A stretch of DNA of 43,340 nucleotides, taken from the IMG/VR virus record IMGVR_UViG_3300044293_000888, positions 1-43,340 of that record. One strand, given 5' to 3'. The translations under genes were made by a program, and so were the position numbers. Under the pieces are notes generated by a model. It searched no databases. It was not told the origin of the DNA and saw only the letters and a list, made by a program, of their open reading frames with translations. Positions within the stretch are counted from its first letter, which is position 1. Each line of letters starts with the position of its first letter. Of this stretch, positions 15,615-21,994 are shown in pieces. The DNA is from a virus.

Positions 15615-16407
15615 GAAACCTTTGTATATCTTTTAAGATACGCTTTACTTTTTTTTCTTCCATATCTGGTACACAACCTTGCCATGCAGGTAAATACCCA
15701 TGTTTGTTCTTGAAAAGCATTACACCGTGTTCAATATTCTTTCGCCAGTCATCTCTTGGTCGTATTGCACTACTTCTTTCTGAACACTCAATTTCATCTA
15801 GATAATCAATACTATCTGCTATATCAGGGAAATGCCAATATGGAGCCCCCATACCTACTTTAAAAATTTTATAGTCATGATCTACATGTTCAAATGCATT
15901 AGTATAATCCTCATCAATTAAACCAGCTTTTTCGAGTACTTGCTTGCTATAGTAGCAAAACGCACCAACACTATGTGCATTAAACGCAATGTTTATATCT
16001 CCATAATTTATAATATATCTAGGTTTAGGAGCACCACCCGATACTCCTCCTTTATTTGCAGGCCCATGATATCCGAAATTAAAATGCTGTATACCGGTAA
16101 TATCTTTAGCTCGGATATACTCGTTAAATACATTTTCGTTCTTTACAATTATATCATCTTCTACTAAAAATAAATCTGTACAACCTTTATCGAGAAGATA
16201 TCTTAAAGCTTTATTTTTTGATTTACCAACGCCAAGATTAACTTCATTATGCAAATATTTAAAAGTCCTGTCTGTCAATAACTTCCTCCAATCTTCAAAA
16301 TCGGAACCGTCGTTTACAACGACTAATTCAACGTTCTTAGGTATTGACCTAAAACATTTTAGAAAGAATTGAGGTCTATTACAGGTTATAATACCAACAC
16401 CAATCAC
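15598..16407 (-). CDS. Glycosyltransferase, GT2
   Basis: A 269-residue protein starting at GTG. It opens with VGIITCNRP (3-11), the first strand of GT2 enzymes, then VVVNDGS (29-35) for nucleotide binding and a DLFLVEDDIIV segment (78-88) with the metal-binding EDD. AFEHVDHDYKIF fits the catalytic ED.E/HxD region. It would be an inverting transferase using a UDP- or dTDP-sugar. It heads the operon with guaC and the GT-A gene, with a TATAAT 6 bases before the GTG. Confidence 0.8.
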   Translation of the reverse strand: MIGVGIITCNRPQFFLKCFRSIPKNVELVVVNDGSDFEDWRKLLTDRTFKYLHNEVNLGVGKSKNKALRYLLDKGCTDLFLVEDDIIVKNENVFNEYIRAKDITGIQHFNFGYHGPANKGGVSGGAPKPRYIINYGDINIAFNAHSVGAFCYYSKQVLEKAGLIDEDYTNAFEHVDHDYKIFKVGMGAPYWHFPDIADSIDYLDEIECSERSSAIRPRDDWRKNIEHGVMLFKNKHGYLPAWQGCVPDMEEKKVKRILKDIQRFHAKRD

Positions 16408-16413
16408 AAATAT

Positions 16414-16440
16414 ATTATATAGGAAAGAGTTCTATTGCAA
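16414..16440 (-). promoter_or_regulatory. Sigma70-like promoter of the GT2-guaC operon
   Basis: Minus strand: TTGCAA (16440-16435), 15 bases, TATAAT (16419-16414), 6 bases, GTG at 16407. Confidence 0.65.
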
Positions 16441-16453
16441 CTAGATTGAATGA

Positions 16454-16461
16454 TATAAATA
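16454..16461 (+). promoter_or_regulatory. T4-type late promoter of the Gly-rich fibre gene
   Basis: An exact TATAAATA, 8 bases before the ATG at 16470. An in-frame TTG at 16446 would place the promoter inside the gene, which supports 16470 as the start. Confidence 0.75.
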
Positions 16462-16469
16462 ACAAGTAT

Positions 16470-17294
16470 ATGCCAACATTTAATAACATTAATTTAAAGG
16501 ATTTAAATCAGGTTGAAGAAATCACCAATGGTGATTATCTTATTGCTGAGACACAAGCTGGAACGCAGATAATAGATTTTAAGGATTTTGTTATTGGTCC
16601 AAATAATGTAAGTTTTTATTCTGCCTTTGCTACAGTAAGCTCTCAGGTAGTTTCACTTAGTGCGGATATAAATTCTAAAGCTTCAGGTTTCATCACTAAA
16701 GTGGTGTATACTGGTGGCACTGGAACGGTGGCAATACCTTCTAATATTAAAAATCTTAAGGTTACCATTATCGGTGGTGGCGGTGGGGGAGGCGCAGCAT
16801 CTAGTGCTGCTGGTTCTGCAGGGGGTGGAGGCGGGTCTGGTAGCATAGCAATAAAATACTTTACCAATGTAAGCGGCTCATATTCTTATGCAGTAGGCAG
16901 TGGCGGTAATTCAGGGTCTGCTGGAAGTAACTCTACTTTTACTTATGGTGCAACGACTGTAACAGGTTACGGTGGTAGTGCAGGTGCAGCAGGTAGTGCA
17001 TCTGTCAGTACTATTGTTGCGGGAGGAGCCGGCGGTGTAATCGGTACAAATGGAGATTATAATTCTGTTGGAGCAGCAGGCGGTAATGGTATTGGTGGTG
17101 CAACTGCAGGAAGCTCTAGCGGAGGTTCTGGTGGTCCCGGATTTCTCGGTCAGGGTAACGGCAGGGGAGGGTTAGGTAGTGGCGGAGCTGGTGCAGCTGG
17201 TGCAGTAGGTACTGGTGCCGGAGGCGGTGGAGGTAGCGGTGCTTCTGGTTCCGGGGGAACCGGGGGTAGTGGTGCGGTTATTATTGAATATTAA
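16470..17294 (+). CDS. Glycine-rich tail fibre/adhesin-type protein
   Basis: A 274-residue protein. Residues 1-70 form a short non-repetitive head (NGDYLIAETQAG, then IIDFKDFV) like the virion-attachment start of phage fibre proteins. From about 95 on it is dominated by Gly, Ser and Ala with many GG and GGGG runs, ending SGAVIIEY. KVTIIGGGGGGG opening and a VIIEY closing strand bracket the Gly-rich core in many phage fibre tips; similar Gly-rich cores form polyglycine-II sandwiches in phage S16-type gp38 adhesins. It probably contacts the host receptor. It lies next to the glycan island and convergent to 17281-17520. Confidence 0.75.
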   Translation: MPTFNNINLKDLNQVEEITNGDYLIAETQAGTQIIDFKDFVIGPNNVSFYSAFATVSSQVVSLSADINSKASGFITKVVYTGGTGTVAIPSNIKNLKVTIIGGGGGGGAASSAAGSAGGGGGSGSIAIKYFTNVSGSYSYAVGSGGNSGSAGSNSTFTYGATTVTGYGGSAGAAGSASVSTIVAGGAGGVIGTNGDYNSVGAAGGNGIGGATAGSSSGGSGGPGFLGQGNGRGGLGSGGAGAAGAVGTGAGGGGGSGASGSGGTGGSGAVIIEY

Positions 17295-17520
17295 ACTCTT
17301 CAGGTTTAATCCCATCTTTATGAAATGGTAGAGCCTTTGCCATTTTTTGCAAAATTCTTCTATCATCAATTTTCATTGACTTTAATCTTGCGTACTCTTT
17401 TCTAAATGCTTTAATAAATTCGTCCGAAAGATTAAAATTTCTCGGATAAAAGAGCCTTGATACCGTTTTAATTGACTTGAAGTTTTCTAGTAGTATTTTG
17501 TAATTCTCGTTAAATAGCAT
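17281..17520 (-). CDS. Small late protein with LLE-type N terminus
   Basis: A 79-residue basic, helical protein. The first 16 residues contain a YKILLEN stretch that resembles the T4 capsid-targeting peptide with its LxE prohead-protease site. The rest is Lys/Arg-rich. An AATAAATA octamer lies 5 bases before the ATG, so it is a late gene. It may be an internal head protein. No known family was recognised. Confidence 0.6.
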   Translation of the reverse strand: MLFNENYKILLENFKSIKTVSRLFYPRNFNLSDEFIKAFRKEYARLKSMKIDDRRILQKMAKALPFHKDGIKPEEFNIQ

Positions 17521-17525
17521 GTATA

Positions 17526-17533
17526 TATTTATT
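17526..17533 (-). promoter_or_regulatory. Late promoter of gene 17281-17520
   Basis: Minus-strand AATAAATA, 5 bases before the ATG at 17520, overlapping the stop of the upstream kinase gene. Confidence 0.6.
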
Positions 17534-18224
17534 ACAATATACCCTTTTCCTTTGCAGCGATACCCTTTTGCTCACGTAATAAACGCTCCATCTTTGCTAT
17601 TTCGTCCATATCTACCAAGCTTTGCTCTTCACCGTACATATCACCTTCTGTAGTTACATACATAGAAATTTGCTTTAATCTCTCTTCGACCGTACCTGTT
17701 ACTTCTATTAATGCGGGGCTGTCGTTAAGGGGAAAGAATGGCGAACCTGCTACTGAAAGTTGTGCTTGAATTGCGCGAAAAATATTATCTGTTTCTGTAA
17801 TAAAATCGGGATCTGTTTCGCGACTATTATTATCTTTTATTGGACCCATTAAATCTCGCGTACTTAAAAAAACTATATCTAAATATCTCATACTTTCACG
17901 CACTATTTCAATACAATCATCAACAAATTGTCTATTAAACCCCTTCTTGCCCTTCTCATGACACCACAGGGTATAAACAATATTATCCAAACCACAGCGA
18001 TCATATACAACTTTATCATGCGGGGTACATTGTTTTTGCTGATTGAGCATAAATTCTAAGATAGACTTTTGCAATTTTTTATCTGTTTTTTTACTATGAT
18101 TATTCTCTGTTATTAAGCTTCTATATGTAGGTTGTGGTAATCTATACGTTGGCCACTTCCTAAGAAATGCGTTTAATGTTGTCGTTTTACCTGTACAAGC
18201 TGCGCCGCTAAATGCTATTCGCAT
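17532..18224 (-). CDS. P-loop kinase/ATPase, NadR-like (AAA_28 type)
   Basis: A 230-residue protein. GAACTGKTTT (7-16) is a Walker A motif directly after a first hydrophobic strand. VVYDRCGLDNIVYT provides the DR lid/substrate motif of NadR- and deoxynucleotide-kinase-like proteins, and DIVFLSTRD is the following strand with Asp. It probably phosphorylates a nucleotide, nucleoside or ribosylnicotinamide. A nicotinamide link would fit the HxGH nucleotidyltransferase at 26656, but the substrate cannot be read from sequence. It has a TTGATA-N16-TAATAT promoter. Confidence 0.7.
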   Translation of the reverse strand: MRIAFSGAACTGKTTTLNAFLRKWPTYRLPQPTYRSLITENNHSKKTDKKLQKSILEFMLNQQKQCTPHDKVVYDRCGLDNIVYTLWCHEKGKKGFNRQFVDDCIEIVRESMRYLDIVFLSTRDLMGPIKDNNSRETDPDFITETDNIFRAIQAQLSVAGSPFFPLNDSPALIEVTGTVEERLKQISMYVTTEGDMYGEEQSLVDMDEIAKMERLLREQKGIAAKEKGIL

Positions 18225-18230
18225 ATCAAT

Positions 18231-18258
18231 ATATTAACTAATTACAATAGTTTATCAA
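18231..18258 (-). promoter_or_regulatory. Sigma70-like promoter of the NadR-like kinase
   Basis: Minus strand: TTGATA (18258-18253), 16 bases, TAATAT (18236-18231), 6 bases, ATG at 18224. Confidence 0.65.
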
Positions 18259-18259
18259 C

Positions 18260-19177
18260 TCATTTAAACAAATTAGCAATTCCACCAAATGCTTTAGTAC
18301 CCTCATATTCATTAGGATTATCTGCCCTATATTGATATTTTGCTCTTAGTGATTTTGGAGCATTAGGTATATCGCCCTGCGGTTCAACTTGCTTTACAGG
18401 TGGTTGATTCAAACCAACATTAAAAGCCTGCATAGACGGTAAATTAAAAGTATCTCTATAAGCGGTCTTAGTTCCTGGTACGTTGATATTGCCAAGCTGT
18501 TGATCGACCGGGTAAGCCTCTATAGTATCTCTCTTTTTATAGGGTGATCTAAAGGATACTGCAGGCGGAGGTACAACAACAGGTAGGGAGCCACCCTTCT
18601 GTTGACCTGATCGTGCTTGACGATCTGGGGACATGTCCCCAGATCGTTGAGATTGTGGTGGCTGGGGACCAGGTGGCTGGGGACCACCAGGCTGAGTAAT
18701 TTGATCTTGACGTACAGCTTGGCGTACTGGTATTACCGGGGGCGTCTGCACTTGAGTTTGTTGTTGTGTTTTAGGTGCAGTCTCTGGGATACCTGGCCTT
18801 ACATCAGGTCCTGTTGGTCTAAATGTAGGTATTTTTGTAGGTACTGCATAACCCGGTTTACCAGGCTCAACATTAGGAAGCGTTACGGGCTGTTGTTCTG
18901 CTGGATTAGGTTGTGTTTCCTTAGGGGTACCTATAGTTACTCCGCCTCCTAAATCTATTGGAGCAGAGGGTGTTGCTATAGCAGGAGACTGAGATTTATT
19001 AGTACTCGACTGACTAGAATGAATAACAGCTGCCGTGCCAAGGACTGCAATAAGACCTTTTATAAGACCAGCAGCTATAGCCCCTATTTCTGGGGCTGCT
19101 AGAGCACTCGGTGCAACTGCAGGCAGAAACTCTACTAATAAATCGTTAGCTTTTTTATCGAAATTGCTATAAACCAC
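18260..19177 (-). CDS. Proline/glutamine-rich late protein
   Basis: A 305-residue protein starting at GTG. The N terminus (LLVEFLPAVAPSALAAPE) is followed by a hydrophobic Ala/Gly/Ile helix at about 28-53 that could span or touch a membrane. Residues 60-230 are low-complexity Pro/Gln/Thr/Ser-rich sequence without predicted fold. The C-terminal 70 residues are more ordered and basic. A 28-bp perfect DNA palindrome lies in the low-complexity part. A late octamer sits 4 bases before the GTG. This layout suits a virion-associated or ejected protein, and its function is unknown. Confidence 0.65.
   Translation of the reverse strand: MVYSNFDKKANDLLVEFLPAVAPSALAAPEIGAIAAGLIKGLIAVLGTAAVIHSSQSSTNKSQSPAIATPSAPIDLGGGVTIGTPKETQPNPAEQQPVTLPNVEPGKPGYAVPTKIPTFRPTGPDVRPGIPETAPKTQQQTQVQTPPVIPVRQAVRQDQITQPGGPQPPGPQPPQSQRSGDMSPDRQARSGQQKGGSLPVVVPPPAVSFRSPYKKRDTIEAYPVDQQLGNINVPGTKTAYRDTFNLPSMQAFNVGLNQPPVKQVEPQGDIPNAPKSLRAKYQYRADNPNEYEGTKAFGGIANLFK
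18620..18647. repeat. 28-bp perfect palindrome inside a coding region
   Basis: ACGATCTGGGGACA and its exact complement meet with no spacer, giving a 28-bp palindrome centred between 18633 and 18634. It lies within the Pro/Gln-rich gene and encodes an RSGDMSPDR stretch there. No T-run follows on either strand. Confidence 0.95.
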
Positions 19178-19181
19178 TTAT

Positions 19182-19189
19182 TATTTATT
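19182..19189 (-). promoter_or_regulatory. Late promoter of the Pro/Gln-rich gene
   Basis: Minus-strand AATAAATA, 4 bases before the GTG at 19177. Confidence 0.6.
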
Positions 19190-19191
19190 AA

Positions 19192-19389
19192 TTAGCGATT
19201 AATAACAGATGACAGCTTAGACTTAAATTGAAGGACGAACTTTTCAACAAAACCATCTAATGCTTTATTTCCCGCTTCAAGTCCCTGTGTTTTAATAATG
19301 TTTGTGAGGTCATTTTGATTTAGAATAACTCTATATGATTCCTCACCACCGTTTTCACCAGCAATCTTTACATCTATATTTACGTTCAT
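19192..19389 (-). CDS. Small acidic/neutral protein of unknown function
   Basis: A 65-residue protein: an N-terminal beta hairpin-like stretch (NVNIDVKIAGENGGE), then helices with alternating charged and hydrophobic residues. It has no Cys, signal or membrane span. A TTGATT-N16-TAAAAT promoter ends 5 bases before its ATG. It lies between the Pro/Gln-rich late gene and queE on the same strand. No family was recognised. Confidence 0.6.
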   Translation of the reverse strand: MNVNIDVKIAGENGGEESYRVILNQNDLTNIIKTQGLEAGNKALDGFVEKFVLQFKSKLSSVINR

Positions 19390-19394
19390 ATTAT

Positions 19395-19422
19395 ATTTTA
19401 CTGTAATTTAGTATAAAATCAA
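19395..19422 (-). promoter_or_regulatory. Sigma70-like promoter of gene 19192-19389
   Basis: Minus strand: TTGATT (19422-19417), 16 bases, TAAAAT (19400-19395), 5 bases, ATG at 19389. It overlaps the start of the queE stop region. Confidence 0.65.
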
Positions 19423-19423
19423 C

Positions 19424-20173
19424 TTATACCTTTAGAGCTTTATCCCAAATAACAAGCTGTAATCTTGGGCTAAAATTAAAATTATACTTCTTACATAATT
19501 CGGCCACTAAACCAGCCTTTTCTGTATGTTCCTGTCTACTACCGCAACAAGGCATTAACCACACACGATTAGGCGGTATCAAAACGTCCGGATGATTTAT
19601 ATACTTCTCAAATACCTCATCTAAATCTTTTTGCTCACTTATTACAAATTTGAACCCTGAATTATTATTTACATGCCACCTTAATACTGTTGGTTTATAT
19701 CTTTTTTCTTCAGGATCTCCATTATTTGAAAGCTTAGGAGATGTTGTAAAAGTAGCAACATAGACTTTTCTCCATTCTTCATCAGGCATAATTGTTGCAT
19801 TAGTCTCGAAATCAATATCTGGAATAAAACCGAACCGCTTTGCAAACTCTCTCACTAAATCGAGTAAAGCCTTTTGTTGAATTAAAGGTTCACCACCGGT
19901 TATCTTCCAGATTGCTTTATTTCTTAAATGATTTACAAACGATTCCTTTTCTAGCAAATCTAATATTTCACCTACAGTTAGTCTATTCTTTACAGACCAA
20001 CTCACAAAACTATCACATCCATGCGGTGAGTCTGCAGATGCAAACCCCCTACACGTTAGATTACACATAGAAAGACGCATGAAAACTGAAGGTTTACCAA
20101 TATATTCACCCTCTCCTTCTATAGTATAAAAAATCTTATCATCACTCAAATATATTACTGTATCTAAAGGCAT
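19424..20173 (-). CDS. queE: 7-carboxy-7-deazaguanine synthase (radical SAM)
   Basis: A 249-residue radical-SAM enzyme that turns 6-carboxytetrahydropterin into 7-carboxy-7-deazaguanine, the third step to preQ0. FYTIEGEGEYIGKPSVFMRLSMCNLTC is the QueE N-terminal signature. GGEP (93-96) binds SAM. The iron-sulfur cysteines are unusual: Cys37-x3-Cys41, then no Cys at the normal +2 position (Phe44) and the next Cys at 53. The motif is thus C-x3-C-x11-C, with an inserted loop, instead of C-x3-C-x2-C. Some QueE variants also carry inserted loops. It has its own leaderless-type promoter. Confidence 0.88.
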   Translation of the reverse strand: MPLDTVIYLSDDKIFYTIEGEGEYIGKPSVFMRLSMCNLTCRGFASADSPHGCDSFVSWSVKNRLTVGEILDLLEKESFVNHLRNKAIWKITGGEPLIQQKALLDLVREFAKRFGFIPDIDFETNATIMPDEEWRKVYVATFTTSPKLSNNGDPEEKRYKPTVLRWHVNNNSGFKFVISEQKDLDEVFEKYINHPDVLIPPNRVWLMPCCGSRQEHTEKAGLVAELCKKYNFNFSPRLQLVIWDKALKV

Positions 20174-20180
20174 AGTTTAT

Positions 20181-20208
20181 ATTATAATACCTTTCTATAA
20201 AAAAACAA
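20181..20208 (-). promoter_or_regulatory. Sigma70-like promoter of queE
   Basis: Minus strand: TTGTTT (20208-20203), 16 bases, TATAAT (20186-20181), 7 bases, ATG at 20173. Confidence 0.7.
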
Positions 20209-20237
20209 GATAACGCTACTTTAGACAATTAAACTAG

Positions 20238-20245
20238 AATAAATA
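20238..20245 (+). promoter_or_regulatory. Late-like promoter of phoH
   Basis: AATAAATA, 6 bases before the ATG at 20252. Confidence 0.55.
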
Positions 20246-20251
20246 GTACAG

Positions 20252-20989
20252 ATGTCAAAGAAAGACAGAGCGGCTCGAAAAGCCGTCAAGATTGAAGATA
20301 AGTTTATAAAATCTGATATTCTTCTTAATTTTAAGATAGATCAAAAATTTCATCTAAACGATCATCACAAGCAATTTATTGAAAGAGCATTAAAAGAAGA
20401 GAATAATATAATTTTTGCTGACGGCCCGGCGGGCAGCTCAAAGACTTATCTGGTTGTTTTCGTAGCATTAACACTCTTAAAAGAAAAAAAAGCTGATGAA
20501 ATAGTTTACATAAGAAGTATTGTTGAATCTGCATCCCGTAAATTAGGTAGCTTACCTGGTGAAGTAGATGAAAAATTTAAACCATGGAGCATACCTTTGG
20601 TTGAAAAGTGTGACGAACTTGTTGGAAAGCAAGTAACAAATGTTTTATTTGATAATGAATATCTAAAGTGTATACCTGTTAATTTTTTAAGGGGATCTAC
20701 CTTTGCTAACAATGTTGTTATAGTAGATGAAGCACAAAACCTAGAACATAATGAATTAGTAACTATCTTAACAAGATTTGGTAAAAATTGTAAGCTATTT
20801 GTTATAGGTGATTCTCAGCAGTCAGATATACCGAAATCAGGTTTTCAGGGATTTATAAAGGCTTTTAGTACACCAGATAGTACAGAGCACGGCATAGACT
20901 GCTTTCATTTTACCGAAGAAGATATTACTAGAAGTAAGCTACTTAAGTTTATTGTAGGCGTAATAAAGAAAATTAAGCTCCCCAACTAG
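20252..20989 (+). CDS. phoH: PhoH-like P-loop ATPase
   Basis: A 245-residue member of the PhoH family, common in marine phages. Residues 58-65 (GPAGSSKT) form the Walker A loop, with Ser-Ser in place of the usual Thr-Gly. Next come SIVESASRKLGSLPGEVDEKF, a strong PhoH signature, then NVVIVDEAQN (Walker B) and LFVIGDSQQSD. The biochemical role of phage PhoH is not settled; ATPase and RNA-related roles have been proposed. The basic N-terminal 20 residues are extra. It lies between queE and queD and overlaps the convergent queD by 17 bases. Confidence 0.9.
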   Translation: MSKKDRAARKAVKIEDKFIKSDILLNFKIDQKFHLNDHHKQFIERALKEENNIIFADGPAGSSKTYLVVFVALTLLKEKKADEIVYIRSIVESASRKLGSLPGEVDEKFKPWSIPLVEKCDELVGKQVTNVLFDNEYLKCIPVNFLRGSTFANNVVIVDEAQNLEHNELVTILTRFGKNCKLFVIGDSQQSDIPKSGFQGFIKAFSTPDSTEHGIDCFHFTEEDITRSKLLKFIVGVIKKIKLPN

Positions 20990-21644
20990 TCCCACCAAAC
21001 GGATTGCCCCAGCCAGTAGTTATTTTATTACCCACAGCAGCTCCTGATTCAACCGCTTTTTGAATTTCTGAAGCAGGTGCAGCCACTGTATTAGCAATTG
21101 GGGCATGCTCTAAAGGCTGTACGGTTGTTTCTGTTTTATTAAAGTTAAATTCAAATTGATCTGCACTATATTTTTGTTGCGAGTCATTAATATCTGATCT
21201 CTGCATTGTACAGATAGCAGAGTTTTTCTCATGTTCCCATACTTCGACTCGTTCAACCCAGCATCTACCATTGGTAATATTCTTACAGTAATCATTAGCT
21301 GCCGTAAAACACCATTCTGCAGTTCGCTCTATACCAACACCGTTTTTCATAATACGTAAATCGAGAGCTCCAAGCTTATGAAGCTGCTGAAAATGTGATA
21401 GTAATGGATCATCCCCAGCAACACAAAATGTATGATCAAATTGCTTTTGCAGAATATTCTTTAGATCGTTTAACCCGCCAAAGTCCACTACCCAGTTTTT
21501 ATTATCCAAGCTCTTACAGCCAAACCAAAACTTTGCTTGTAATCTATAGCCATGAATAAACTTACAATGACTATGCTCGGCCTTCCATTGTCTAAATGCA
21601 CATGAACCTAACTCAATAATTTTTGTACTTTGAAATGATATCAT
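20973..21644 (-). CDS. queD: 6-carboxy-tetrahydropterin synthase with C-terminal extension
   Basis: A 223-residue protein; the enzyme core is residues 1-140. The zinc and catalytic sites are visible: His24, His26, Cys27 and His31 in HSHCKFIHGY, Asp/His in FDHT (69-72), and a later acidic EVWEHE. QueD converts dihydroneopterin triphosphate into 6-carboxy-tetrahydropterin, the second step of preQ0 synthesis. Residues about 150-223 are an extra, low-complexity tail (Gln/Ala/Thr, ending GGTSWGA) not found in short QueD enzymes. A promoter with its -10 at 21650-21655 ends 5 bases before the ATG, and a 9-bp inverted repeat covers this site. Confidence 0.88.
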   Translation of the reverse strand: MISFQSTKIIELGSCAFRQWKAEHSHCKFIHGYRLQAKFWFGCKSLDNKNWVVDFGGLNDLKNILQKQFDHTFCVAGDDPLLSHFQQLHKLGALDLRIMKNGVGIERTAEWCFTAANDYCKNITNGRCWVERVEVWEHEKNSAICTMQRSDINDSQQKYSADQFEFNFNKTETTVQPLEHAPIANTVAAPASEIQKAVESGAAVGNKITTGWGNPFGGTSWGA

Positions 21645-21661
21645 ACGATATTGTATGATAT
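21638..21661. repeat. Inverted repeat over the queD start and -10 element
   Basis: Arms ATATCATAC and GTATGATAT (9 bp each) with a 6-base loop. It includes the queD start codon in one arm and touches the -10 hexamer, so it could be an operator. If the message has a leader, it could also be a start-masking hairpin. Confidence 0.7.
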
Positions 21662-21677
21662 ATCTATATTATTTCAA
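21650..21677 (-). promoter_or_regulatory. Sigma70-like promoter of queD
   Basis: Minus strand: TTGAAA (21677-21672), 16 bases, TACAAT (21655-21650), 5 bases, ATG at 21644. Confidence 0.65.
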
Positions 21678-21683
21678 CTAACT

Positions 21684-21759
21684 TTAAGCGGCCGACTGAT
21701 TTTCTATACACTCTTGACAACCACCACACTCACAACTTTCTTTAGCATATTGACATTTG
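21684..21759 (-). pseudogene. Displaced Cys-rich tail of gene 21779-21994
   Basis: This stretch has no start codon. It reads, in the frame that results if one copy of the 20-bp repeat is removed, as 25 residues with five cysteines spaced C-x6-C-x-C-x2-C-x2-C, ending at TAA 21684-21686. It would directly continue the upstream protein (after LEKS). As it stands the tail is cut off. Its Cys pattern suggests a lost zinc-binding element. Confidence 0.75.
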
Positions 21760-21799
21760 TAGCTTTTTTCGAGAGTTATTAGCTTTTTTCGAGAGTTAT
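21760..21799. repeat. Exact 20-bp tandem duplication
   Basis: TAGCTTTTTTCGAGAGTTAT occurs twice head to tail (21760-21779 and 21780-21799). It places a TAA TAA into the minus-strand gene and shifts the frame by 20 bases. Confidence 0.97.
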
Positions 21800-21994
21800 A
21801 CCTTCTTTAAAAAACTTCTCTAAAAGGTTGTTTACTACATCATCAAAACTCTCTTTCTTTAGAAACTTCTTAATCTCCTTTTCAGGCATCTCTTTTGCAG
21901 CTTTCTTTGCACAACCTGTTACACCAGATTGACCTTTCTTAGCACCCATTACAGCACCAAAAAACTTTTTTTGCTTCTCTGATTTTGCTGACAT
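21779..21994 (-). CDS. DUF3008-like small basic protein, truncated by tandem duplication
   Basis: A 71-residue protein. The start SAKSEKQKKFFGAVMGAKKG, followed by AKKAAKEMPEKEIKKF, is typical of the DUF3008 family found in many T4-like phages (SKxQQKFMG.V, then K-rich helix). Function is unknown. The C terminus normally could have continued for 25 Cys-rich residues; a 20-bp duplication stops it after LEKS. The start codon overlaps the stop of the upstream structural-type gene, so both are on one late message. Confidence 0.75.
   Translation of the reverse strand: MSAKSEKQKKFFGAVMGAKKGQSGVTGCAKKAAKEMPEKEIKKFLKKESFDDVVNNLLEKFFKEGITLEKS

Noticed and set aside
18617-18952. Plus-strand open frame over the Pro/Gln-rich gene, and the palindrome as a terminator
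   Set aside because: The frame is Arg/Trp/Leu-rich shadow sequence of a Pro/Gln-rich gene. The palindrome has no T-run and sits mid-gene, so it is not an intrinsic terminator.
21645-21700. preQ1 riboswitch upstream of queD
   Set aside because: The -10 element lies 5 bases before the ATG, leaving no leader, and no preQ1-type pseudoknot or A-rich tail was seen.
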